In this document: positions 53,662 to 60,876 of the stretch, one piece after another | How the letters are laid out: every line of letters starts with the position of its first letter | Position numbering within the stretch: position 1 is the stretch's first letter | Origin: Streptomyces profundus | GTDB taxonomy: Bacteria > Actinomycetota > Actinomycetes > Streptomycetales > Streptomycetaceae | Direction of reading: 5' to 3' | Assembly (NCBI RefSeq): GCF_020740535.1 | Contig: NZ_CP082362.1 | Location: 3,470,501-3,534,500 of the forward strand | Length of the DNA stretch: 64,000 nucleotides | The notes under the pieces: generated by a model | Databases searched by the model: none | The model's input: only the letters and a program-made list of their open reading frames with translations | What the model was told of the DNA's origin: nothing | Translations under genes and position numbers: made by a program

Positions 53662-53695
53662 CAGGCTCTCCTCCGCATACGGTCAGATTGAGGCG

Positions 53696-55096
53696 TCAGA
53701 TTGAGGCGGATGTGGTCAGGTAGGCGGCGGCTCTGCGGTCAAGTTCGTTCACTGCCGTGATGCCGCGTCCTCGCAGGGGTGACAGCGCGGTGCGCATGTC
53801 GGCGGCGACGCGGCGGGTGCGGGCGGACTGGATGCCGTCCATGGTGTCCAGGGCGCGGTTCCAGGTGGCGCAGGCGTCGTCGATGGCGCCCTGGCGTGCC
53901 TGGACCGAGCCGAGGTCGCCCAGGGTCACCGCGTGGGTCCGGGTGAAGGACTCGGCTTTGCGGGTGCGGACGCTGCGGCGGAACTGGCTTAGGGCGCCCG
54001 GCAGATCGCCGGAGTGCCGCAGGGTATACGCCGTCTGGTGCGCCAGGCTGGCCTCGCCGAAGAAGAACACCCGCCCTGGCTCCGCCCCGTCCGGGGTCGT
54101 GGCCCGCAGGTCGTCCTCGGCGCGCAGCAGGGCGGTCGCGGCGGCGCGTTTCTGTCCGCTGGCCGCGAGGGCGCGGGCGTGCACGACGCCCAGGAGGGAG
54201 CGTTCGCGCGGGCTCGCGTCCCGGTAGCGCGCGCCGTCGACGGAGGCCGAGGCGAGGTTCAACGCCTGTCGCGGATGGCCGAGGTCCACGGCCTGGTGCG
54301 CCATCGCGCGCAGGACGTGGCCGGCCAGCGGGGCGTCGTCTGCCTCGGCGGCGAGGCTGACGGCCAGCGTGTAGTAGTGCTGGGCGGTGGCGTGTTCGGC
54401 ATTGTCGAAGGCCATCCAGCCGGACAGGTAGGCCAACTCGCCGGCGGCCGAGTACATCCCGCGTCGCACCGTCTCATCGGCGAACCGGCCCCGGAGGTAG
54501 GCGCCGACGTCCGAGGTGAGGTACTGGACCACGGTGGAACGAGCGTGGCCCCCGCCATGACGTTGGTCGGCCCGGGAGAAGACGGCGATCATGTCGCGTA
54601 CCGCCTCCAGGTCACGGCCGCCGACCCTGCGGGGCGCGGTCGGCTCGCGGCTGGCGGCGTGGGCGGTCTGCTGGGGCCACCACGAGGCACCCGGGACGGC
54701 GAGCGCGGCGACGGAGTAGGCGGCGGCCGAGAGGGCACGCCGGCGCACGATGTCCAAGTCCTGCCTCCCTAGTTCGATTAGGGCGTTCAGCGTATCCGCA
54801 TGCCATTCCAGGGCGGGTCGGAGTCGCGGCTGAAGTAGGCCGACTTCCTCGGGACCGACCGGGCGTCGCAGGTATCGGGAGAGCGCCTCGACCAGGTAGA
54901 GCGAGGTCGGTTCCTTCGGCTCGGCGCCGGCAACCCAGTGAGCGACGTTGGAACGGTTGGTGTGCAGCGCCTGCCCGGCCTCGGCGGCCACGGCACGAAC
55001 CTTGCTGGCCAGAGCCTCGTAGGTGACGCCCTCGGCCTTCAACAAGTCCCGAAGTCGCGTGTTGGGCGCACGGCCTTTCCGAGCTGGCTTCTCCAT
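53696..55096 (-). CDS. HTH-TPR transcriptional regulator
   Basis: A 466-residue protein. Residues about 8-70 resemble an XRE-type HTH (LRDLLKAEGVTYEALASKVRAV, then HTNRSNVAHWVAGAEP). A hydrophobic segment near 130-150 (RALSAAAYSVAALAVPG) is followed by TPR-like helices to the end. Such proteins are common in streptomycetes and often lie beside nucleotide or plasmid-transfer genes. AAGGGGG precedes ATG 55096. It diverges from the seven-gene operon at 55302 and is the likely regulator. Confidence 0.82.
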   Translation of the reverse strand: MEKPARKGRAPNTRLRDLLKAEGVTYEALASKVRAVAAEAGQALHTNRSNVAHWVAGAEPKEPTSLYLVEALSRYLRRPVGPEEVGLLQPRLRPALEWHADTLNALIELGRQDLDIVRRRALSAAAYSVAALAVPGASWWPQQTAHAASREPTAPRRVGGRDLEAVRDMIAVFSRADQRHGGGHARSTVVQYLTSDVGAYLRGRFADETVRRGMYSAAGELAYLSGWMAFDNAEHATAQHYYTLAVSLAAEADDAPLAGHVLRAMAHQAVDLGHPRQALNLASASVDGARYRDASPRERSLLGVVHARALAASGQKRAAATALLRAEDDLRATTPDGAEPGRVFFFGEASLAHQTAYTLRHSGDLPGALSQFRRSVRTRKAESFTRTHAVTLGDLGSVQARQGAIDDACATWNRALDTMDGIQSARTRRVAADMRTALSPLRGRGITAVNELDRRAAAYLTTSASI

Positions 55097-55149
55097 CACG
55101 CCCCCTTCGCACCGGACCCATTCCAAGGTAGCGAGGCACTGCCCGCACG

Positions 55150-55165
55150 GCTAAACACGCTAAAC
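55150..55165. promoter_or_regulatory. Direct repeat GCTAAAC in the divergent control region
   Basis: GCTAAAC occurs at 55150-55156 and 55159-55165 (9-bp period), about 55 bp upstream of the regulator start and 137 bp upstream of the ATPase start. It could be the binding site of the HTH-TPR regulator. AT-rich compared with its surroundings. Confidence 0.35.
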
Positions 55166-55301
55166 GCATCGCCACGACATGACCCCTGTCCGTGGCGGAC
55201 CGGGGCTCGTTCACTGGTTGGCAAGCGTGACAGCACAGCGACTCAGCGTCAGCTGAACCAACGCGGTGCCGCCCACCCTCCACCGGACCCAGGTATCGAC
55301 C

Positions 55302-55715
55302 ATGATCGCTACGCTCAGTCCCTCCAGACAACCACGTGTCACCCACACCCTGCCGGCCGTCGCCGCCAGCACCGCTGCCGCCCGGCGGATCGTCCGAGAA
55401 GCCCTGGCCGCCTGGCTGGTGGAGTCTCTCGCCGACGACGGCGCCCTGCTCGTCACCGAGTTGGTCAGCAACGCGGTGCGACACACCGGCTCCCGCTCCC
55501 TCCGGGTCACGGTGACCCGTCTCGACCCGACGTCCGTCCGCATCTCCGTGGTCGACAAGTCACCTGACCTGCCGATCCGGGTCTCCGCGAACGACGACTC
55601 CGTGCGCGGCCGTGGCCTGGCCCTGATCGAGGCCATCACCACCCGCTGGGGCGCCGACCCGTTGCGGTGGGGCAAGCGCGTCTGGGGCGAACTGACCGTC
55701 CACACCGGTCGATGA
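55302..55715 (+). CDS. RsbW-like anti-sigma-factor ATPase
   Basis: A 137-residue HATPase protein of the type common in Streptomyces. N-box: ELVSNAVRHT; G1 region: SVVDKSPDLP; G2: GRGLALIEAI. It lacks any sensor or phosphatase domain. Kinases of this type bind sigma factors or anti-sigma antagonists. It is the first gene of the operon next to the HTH-TPR regulator. The ATG is 55302; the region before it has no strong Shine-Dalgarno. Confidence 0.82.
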   Translation: MIATLSPSRQPRVTHTLPAVAASTAAARRIVREALAAWLVESLADDGALLVTELVSNAVRHTGSRSLRVTVTRLDPTSVRISVVDKSPDLPIRVSANDDSVRGRGLALIEAITTRWGADPLRWGKRVWGELTVHTGR

Positions 55716-55813
55716 GAGCGCGCCGTCCGGCAACCTCCGCTGGGCCGTCAACACCACACGCGGATCCGCGTCTTCCTCCTACCACCCGACCAGCCAAAAG
55801 ATCGGAGTATCCA

Positions 55814-56341
55814 ATGCCGCAGACCGTTTCTTATCCCAGGCAGCACATGGCCACCGAGCCCTCGCCGGCGAGCGAACGCGCCTTGGCAGTGCGGGTATCG
55901 CTGCTGGCGACCACGCGCGACAACCACGTGCTGATGGTCCGAGATCCCCATGTCGAGGGCGGCTGGCAGTTGCCGACGAGCATCGTCCCGCCCGGCGACT
56001 GTCCCGTTCGGACCGCGTGGCACCTGAGCGTTTCCCGGACCGGTTACTACCAGGAGGCCGCGTACGCGCTGGCCGTCAGTCTGGAACACGGCCCGTCCGG
56101 GCTCCCGATCGCGCTCGACTACATCCTCGACGGCGGCCAGTCGGACACCCCGCCCTGCGACGCGGTATCTCTCACGGACGGTGCTGGTTGGCGCCCCATG
56201 CGGGAGTTGCTGGAATCCCCGCCCGTGGTGCAGAACGCCCTGCTCGCCCTGGCCCACGGTGAGCGCGTCCCCGTCCTCGTCAACGGTGACCGACCGGCCG
56301 CCGACTGGCCGGAGCCGGACGCCGAGGACCAGTCCGCCTGA
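55814..56341 (+). CDS. Degenerate NUDIX-like protein
   Basis: A 175-residue protein with a NUDIX-like fold pattern: RVSLLATTRDNHVLMVRDP as the first strands, then GGWQLPTSIVPPGDCPVRTAWHLSVSRTGY in place of the NUDIX box (split here; positions about 58-88). The REUXEEXGU acidic residues needed for magnesium and catalysis are absent, so it probably binds a nucleotide without hydrolysing it, or is a scaffold. It is followed by a 56381-56402 hairpin and the Cys-rich gene. The operon context ties it to nucleotide chemistry. Confidence 0.65.
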   Translation: MPQTVSYPRQHMATEPSPASERALAVRVSLLATTRDNHVLMVRDPHVEGGWQLPTSIVPPGDCPVRTAWHLSVSRTGYYQEAAYALAVSLEHGPSGLPIALDYILDGGQSDTPPCDAVSLTDGAGWRPMRELLESPPVVQNALLALAHGERVPVLVNGDRPAADWPEPDAEDQSA

Positions 56342-56380
56342 TGCTGCTGGCGCTGTGCGCCGCACCGCTCGCGTTGTTGG

Positions 56381-56402
56381 CACCCCCTCCTTCCGGGGGG
56401 TG
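56381..56402 (+). promoter_or_regulatory. Intercistronic hairpin CACCCCC...GGGGGTG
   Basis: A 7-bp stem with an 8-nt loop lies in the 155-bp spacer between the NUDIX-like and Cys-rich genes. It may be an attenuator or processing site within the operon. Confidence 0.35.
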
Positions 56403-56496
56403 TCTTCACCGTCGCGTTGGTCCGGCGCATCGCTCAGGCCGACCGCGACACCGCGCAACCCCACCCCTTCAGCCCCCGCCCGGAAAGTTGATCGCA

Positions 56497-57147
56497 GTGC
56501 CCGAACTCCTCGTCTCCGAAGCCCTGATGACCTGGGGCCCGCGCCGTCTCCCGGTGCCCTACGCCGCGGCCTGGAGCGGCGAAGAACCCGACGGGCGAGG
56601 GGTGGCGATCCGCTCGGATCTGGCCGGCATCCGCTACCGGGACGAGACGCCCGCCGACCGCGACACCTTCGGCGTGCTGTGGGCCCGAGTTCGCGAAGCG
56701 CCCGGCGAGGGCCGCCCGAACTTCCCCGCCATGCACCCGGCACGCCAACGCCAGGTGCAGGCCGAGCGGTTGTGCCAGGTCTGCGGCAAGATCGCCAGCC
56801 ACACCCGGGACGGCTGGCTGTTCCTGATGAACGACGACGAGGACTGCTACGAGGGGGCGAGGACCACCAAGCCCCCGGTCTGCCTCCCCTGCGCCGCCCT
56901 CGCCGTCCGCCTCTGCCCGCACCTGACCAACCCGGTCGGAGTACGCTCCCGTCGCCCGAAGATCTGGGGCGTCTTCGGCACCCTCTTCGGCCCCACGCCG
57001 AACGCCCGGCTGAAGGTTCATGAGGACGACCACCTGCCCTACGGACACCGGGGCACGGAATGGTTCCTGGCCTCCCAGCTGATCGTGGAACTCAAGCGCT
57101 GCACCGTTGTGGACCTCGACGCGGAGCTCGCGGCGCTGATCGGTTAG
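56497..57147 (+). CDS. Cysteine-rich protein of unknown function
   Basis: A 216-residue protein. Two cysteine pairs, CQVCGKIA and CLPCAAL, with a further CPHL, suggest a zinc site in the middle of the protein. YGHRGTEWFLASQLIVELKRC forms the C-terminal helix. Related proteins appear next to nucleotide genes in streptomycete islands, as far as I recall. GTG 56497 with GGAAAG 9 nt upstream is chosen; ATG 56341 would give an extra 52 residues whose third codon positions are not GC-biased and is unlikely. No function known. Confidence 0.65.
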   Translation: MPELLVSEALMTWGPRRLPVPYAAAWSGEEPDGRGVAIRSDLAGIRYRDETPADRDTFGVLWARVREAPGEGRPNFPAMHPARQRQVQAERLCQVCGKIASHTRDGWLFLMNDDEDCYEGARTTKPPVCLPCAALAVRLCPHLTNPVGVRSRRPKIWGVFGTLFGPTPNARLKVHEDDHLPYGHRGTEWFLASQLIVELKRCTVVDLDAELAALIG

Positions 57148-57234
57148 CCGTGCCAGCCTTTCGGCTTGCCGAGCCTTGTCGCTCGGCTGGCCCGCGTCAT
57201 GAACGACCCCGATCACTCAACTCTCGGAGGTCTC

Positions 57235-58260
57235 ATGCACCAACCGCCCGCGTATGCCACCTTCGAGGACGCCTATCTTGATGTCCTCGCTCACATCGAC
57301 GGCGCGTTCGAGTACCGCAACGCGCCCCGGGGGAACAGCAGCCACGAGTGTCTTGGCCTGTCGTTCCGCCTCAGCGACCCACGTCAGCGCGTGCCCTATC
57401 TGGCGGCGCGGCGCGTCAACCCGGTCTTTCACTTCGCCGAGGCGCTCTGGTACCTGGCCGGCCGAGACGATCTGGCGATGATGGCGCACTATTCACCCCG
57501 GATGCGGGACTTCTCCCGCGACGGAGTCACCATCGGTTCGGCTTACGGGGCGCGCCTGTTCAACCCGGTGCCCGGCTCCGGGCAGTCCCAGTTCGACCGG
57601 GTTCTGGACCTGCTGCGGACGGAGGCCGACAGCAAGCGCGCGGTGCTGTCGGTCTTCCGCCCGGAGGAGTTGGCGGTGGCGAACAACCCGGACGTGTCGT
57701 GCGTCGTCGCCCTGCACCTCCTGGCCCGTGAGGGCCGGTTGCACATGGTCTGCTACATGCGGGCCAACGACGCCAACCGGGGCCTGATCGCCGACATCTT
57801 CTCCTTCACCCTCATCCAGGAGTTCGCCGCCAACCTGCTCGGCCTGGAACTGGGCAGCTACACCCATCACGTCGGCTCCCTCCACCTCGGCGAGCGCGAC
57901 TTACCCCAGGTGCAACGGGTGCTCGGCGAGGCGCGCACCCGCGACACGTCCCCCGTTCGGGCGTTCCCCTTCCTGGAGTTACCGCGCGAGACAACCTTCC
58001 AGACCATCGCCTCCGTGTTGGAGCACGAGCACCTGCTGCGCATCAACCAGGCCGCGTACGAGCCGGACGACATCGCCGCGTTGGGCCTGCCGCGCTACTG
58101 GCAGCAGGTTCTCCTGCTCTTCGAGGCCCACCGCCAGATCACCCACCACCCCGGCGAGCCGGTCACCGAGCCGGTTCTCGCCGCGCTGGACCCGGGGTTC
58201 CGGTGGCTGATGGCCCGCCGCTGGCCGCGCCGTATCGCCCCTGCCGGAGGCGGGCGGTGA
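57235..58260 (+). CDS. Thymidylate-synthase-family protein, predicted cytidylate hydroxymethylase
   Basis: A 341-residue ThyA-fold enzyme with catalytic Cys156 (PDVSC). EALWYL (from Glu69) and GSAYGARLF match ThyA blocks. In YMRANDANRGLIADIF, Asp187 replaces Asn177 of E. coli ThyA, the residue that selects uracil; Asp is found in cytidylate enzymes such as T4 dCMP hydroxymethylase. Lys134 and Ala177 replace the Arg and Ser seen in dNMP enzymes, exactly as Lys133 and Ala176 do in MilA, which prefers CMP. The predicted product is 5-hydroxymethyl-CMP (or dCMP). GGAGG sits 4 nt before ATG 57235. Codons 223 and 249 are TTA (57901, 57979). Confidence 0.8.
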   Translation: MHQPPAYATFEDAYLDVLAHIDGAFEYRNAPRGNSSHECLGLSFRLSDPRQRVPYLAARRVNPVFHFAEALWYLAGRDDLAMMAHYSPRMRDFSRDGVTIGSAYGARLFNPVPGSGQSQFDRVLDLLRTEADSKRAVLSVFRPEELAVANNPDVSCVVALHLLAREGRLHMVCYMRANDANRGLIADIFSFTLIQEFAANLLGLELGSYTHHVGSLHLGERDLPQVQRVLGEARTRDTSPVRAFPFLELPRETTFQTIASVLEHEHLLRINQAAYEPDDIAALGLPRYWQQVLLLFEAHRQITHHPGEPVTEPVLAALDPGFRWLMARRWPRRIAPAGGGR

Positions 58261-58838
58261 TCCCCGCCGCGCGGGCGCCGGAGTTCCGGGGCGGGGTACT
58301 CGGCGGGATCGACTGGGAGCGGTGGAGCGTGGTGCTCCTCAAGCCCGACTGTGTGCGCCTCGGCCTGGAAGACGCCGTGTTGGACCGGCTCGCCACGGTG
58401 GCCGACATCGCCGCCAGGACGACGCTCACGGTCGCCGACTGGCAGGTCTTCGTCCACTACTGGGATCTGCTGGTGGACGCGGACTGGTTCGACGTGGACG
58501 TGCCCGGCGCGCTGCGCACCATGTACGTGGGCCACCGGGTCACGGTCGCGCTCGCCCACGGACCGGCCGGAATCGCCGTGACGCTGCGTGGGCTGCTGGG
58601 GCACTTCGACCCGTCCCAGGCCGCCGCCGGCACCATCCGCGGTGATCTCGGGACCGACAGCCTGGCCACCGCCCGTGCCGAGGGCCGACTGGTGCACAAC
58701 CTCGTGCACACCAGCGACGACCCCGCCGCCGCGCGCCGCGACTTCGGCACCTGGTACGGCGCCCACCAACACCAACTCCTCCACCCCACCCGCCCCGACC
58801 TGCCGCACGCCCGCGACGCCAGGAGGCCCCAGCCATGA
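58257..58838 (+). CDS. Nucleoside-diphosphate-kinase-like protein
   Basis: A 193-residue protein with NDK features: SVVLLKPDCVRLGLEDAVLDRL (Lys of the KPDxV block), GTIRGDLGTDS, and NLVHTSDDPAAARRDFGTWYG, in which His is the phosphate-carrying residue. It is longer than the 137-residue housekeeping Ndk at both ends, with an insertion in the middle. It may phosphorylate the modified nucleotide to the triphosphate. GTG 58257 overlaps the previous stop (GTGA). Confidence 0.72.
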   Translation: MIPAARAPEFRGGVLGGIDWERWSVVLLKPDCVRLGLEDAVLDRLATVADIAARTTLTVADWQVFVHYWDLLVDADWFDVDVPGALRTMYVGHRVTVALAHGPAGIAVTLRGLLGHFDPSQAAAGTIRGDLGTDSLATARAEGRLVHNLVHTSDDPAAARRDFGTWYGAHQHQLLHPTRPDLPHARDARRPQP

Positions 58839-60031
58839 ACACGAACCACCCCACCGCCGGCCACCGCCGGACCCTGCCCTTACTCAGCCAGCGCGAAATC
58901 GCCGCGCTGAAACCCGAGTTGGCCGAGGTGATCGAGTACCGCAAGTCCGGCCTCTCCCTCAACCACATCGTCGGCTGCCCGCTGGACTGCGGCTACTGCG
59001 TCCGCCACCTCTTCGGCAACTACGCCATGAAGACTCCTCGGGCGCTGATGAGCGACGAGGAGGCTGTGGCCCAACTCGTCGGCCACCGCTACTTCCAGCC
59101 CCACCGCACCCCGGTCCAGATCTTCAACCGCGCGACCGACCCGATGCTCCCGCCCGTCAAACCGCACACCTTCAACGTCCTGCGCCTCCTCGACCAACAA
59201 GGCCTGACCAACCACGTCCTGGTCATCACCCGCTGGCGCGTCGAACCCGAGGACTGCGCGGTGCTCAACTCCCTCCGCAACATCACGTTGACCGTCCTGG
59301 TCACCCACTCGGGTATCGACGCCCCCAGGATCGAGCCGGCCGACTCCCGCATCGCCGCCGCCAGCCTGCGCACCCTCCACGCCCACGCGCGCCGCTACCG
59401 CACCGTCCTGTACTGGCGCCCCATCGTCCCCGGCCTCAACGACACCCCCACCCACCTCGCCCGCGCCCGCGAACTCGCCGAACACGCCCACGCCACCGTC
59501 TTCACCGGCCTGTTCTACCGAGACGAGATCGCCGCCTACTACCAGGCCAACGGCCTACCCAGCCCCTACGAGGACACCGCCCGCCGCAAGATCCTCCCCG
59601 AGGACACCGAAGACCGCATCCTGGCCGCCTTCCACCGCGCCGGCGACCCCAACACCCGCTACGGGGCGCTCTTCCGCAAGACCTCCTGCGCCGTTGCGTA
59701 CGCCCACGGCCGAGCCGACTACAACGGCCACTACGGCATCCGCGAACTCTGCGACATCTGCCCCCGCGCCCAACTCAACCTCTGCGCCGACGCCTGGCAC
59801 ACCCCCGACCCGGCCGAGGTCACCGAACAGGCCCGCGCCCTCGGCGCCACCGGCGACGTCGAGGTCACCGAGTGGGCCATCATCGTGGAAGGCTTGGACG
59901 AACCACCGCGCTACCACCTGCAACACGCCTACGGCTACCAGTGCCACGACCGCGCCAAGCCACACCACCACCGACGCCACGGCCGCGCCGACATCGGCTG
60001 GCCGACCCCCGCCCGGGACGGGACACCATGA
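58835..60031 (+). CDS. Radical SAM enzyme of the SPL-like (COG1533) type
   Basis: A 398-residue protein with the iron-sulfur motif CX3CX2C at Cys48, Cys52 and Cys55 (VGCPLDCGYCVRHLF). RATDPMLPPVKPHTFNVLRLL and VLVITRWRVEPEDCAVLN follow the COG1533 fold. A later CDICPRAQLNLC cluster could hold another cluster or zinc. It may act on the hydroxymethylated pyrimidine or on DNA lesions. Codon 16 is TTA (58880-58882). It overlaps both neighbours by 4 nt (ATGA). Confidence 0.8.
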   Translation: MNTNHPTAGHRRTLPLLSQREIAALKPELAEVIEYRKSGLSLNHIVGCPLDCGYCVRHLFGNYAMKTPRALMSDEEAVAQLVGHRYFQPHRTPVQIFNRATDPMLPPVKPHTFNVLRLLDQQGLTNHVLVITRWRVEPEDCAVLNSLRNITLTVLVTHSGIDAPRIEPADSRIAAASLRTLHAHARRYRTVLYWRPIVPGLNDTPTHLARARELAEHAHATVFTGLFYRDEIAAYYQANGLPSPYEDTARRKILPEDTEDRILAAFHRAGDPNTRYGALFRKTSCAVAYAHGRADYNGHYGIRELCDICPRAQLNLCADAWHTPDPAEVTEQARALGATGDVEVTEWAIIVEGLDEPPRYHLQHAYGYQCHDRAKPHHHRRHGRADIGWPTPARDGTP

Positions 60032-60636
60032 ACGACTTCACCACCTGGCCACCGCTGTTCGTCGTGGACGTCGAGGGCAACGGCGCCAACCCACCCGACC
60101 TCGTCGAAGTCGCCGCCCTCCCCATCCGCGATGGCCAACCCGACAGCACCACCGCAGGACACTGGCTCATCCAACCGCCCAACCCCGTCACCCCGTTCGC
60201 CGCCCGCGTCCACGGACTCACCACCCAGCAGCTCGCCGACCACCCCAGGTGGGAAACGGTCGCGCCGCAGGTGCACGGGCTGCTCAGCGAGGCATGGATC
60301 TGCGCCCACAACGCCCACGTCGACTACCGGGTACTCTCCCGCCACCTCCCCGACTGGCGGCCGGCCGGCGTCATCGACACCCTCCGCCTCGCCCGCGCCA
60401 CCTACCCCGACGGACCCCGCCACACCCTCGACGCCCTCATCACCCACACCGGCATCGACCTCACCCACGCGCCCGCTCAAAGACACCGCGCCACCTACGA
60501 CGCCTACGCCACCGCCCACCTGCTCCTCACCATGGCCACCCACTACGACGACTGGGACGCACTGCGCGCCACCGCCGTGCCCCCCGGCCTCCCGGGGGAC
60601 CGACAGCCAACCGAAGACGCCCCCGGACTGTGGTGA
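60028..60636 (+). CDS. DnaQ-like 3'-5' exonuclease (DEDDh)
   Basis: A 202-residue exonuclease domain protein. Exo I: FVVDVEGNG (Asp14, Glu16); Exo II: AHNAHVDYRVLSRHL; Exo III: HRATYDAYATAHLL with the catalytic His and Asp. It hydrolyses DNA or RNA 3' ends, possibly removing modified or damaged nucleotides. It is the last gene of the operon, translated from ATG 60028 that overlaps the radical SAM stop. Confidence 0.82.
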   Translation: MNDFTTWPPLFVVDVEGNGANPPDLVEVAALPIRDGQPDSTTAGHWLIQPPNPVTPFAARVHGLTTQQLADHPRWETVAPQVHGLLSEAWICAHNAHVDYRVLSRHLPDWRPAGVIDTLRLARATYPDGPRHTLDALITHTGIDLTHAPAQRHRATYDAYATAHLLLTMATHYDDWDALRATAVPPGLPGDRQPTEDAPGLW

Positions 60637-60876
60637 ACGCGGATCGCGTCCGGCGAAACGACCTTCCGACCGCACACCCACGGCAGCACTGCGGGGCGGG
60701 GACTGGCTCCTGGGTGTCGATCGCGGTGCCCAGGAGGTAGGGGAGGCGGACGGCGTCCAGGTCGTGAGGGTCACTTCGTAGGGCTGGGCGGTCTGCTCGG
60801 TGATGCCGCGGTCCGACCAGTCGATGACGGTGCCGGGCCGTTCGGAGCCGATCAGGGTCCGCCTGAGAGGTCCCGA
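60637..60876. other. Island end with an unrecognised broken reading frame
   Basis: A 240-bp segment before the intact pirin stop. The minus strand reads GTVIDWSDRGITEQTAQPY and, after a frame change, DAVRLPYLLGTAIDTQ, both protein-like but unassigned; I take this as decayed coding sequence. No terminator is obvious. Confidence 0.3.

Noticed and set aside
56341..56496. ATG 56341 (overlapping the NUDIX stop) as start of the Cys-rich protein
   Set aside because: Third codon positions in these 52 codons are not GC-rich, and the stretch contains a hairpin; GTG 56497 has a proper ribosome-binding site.
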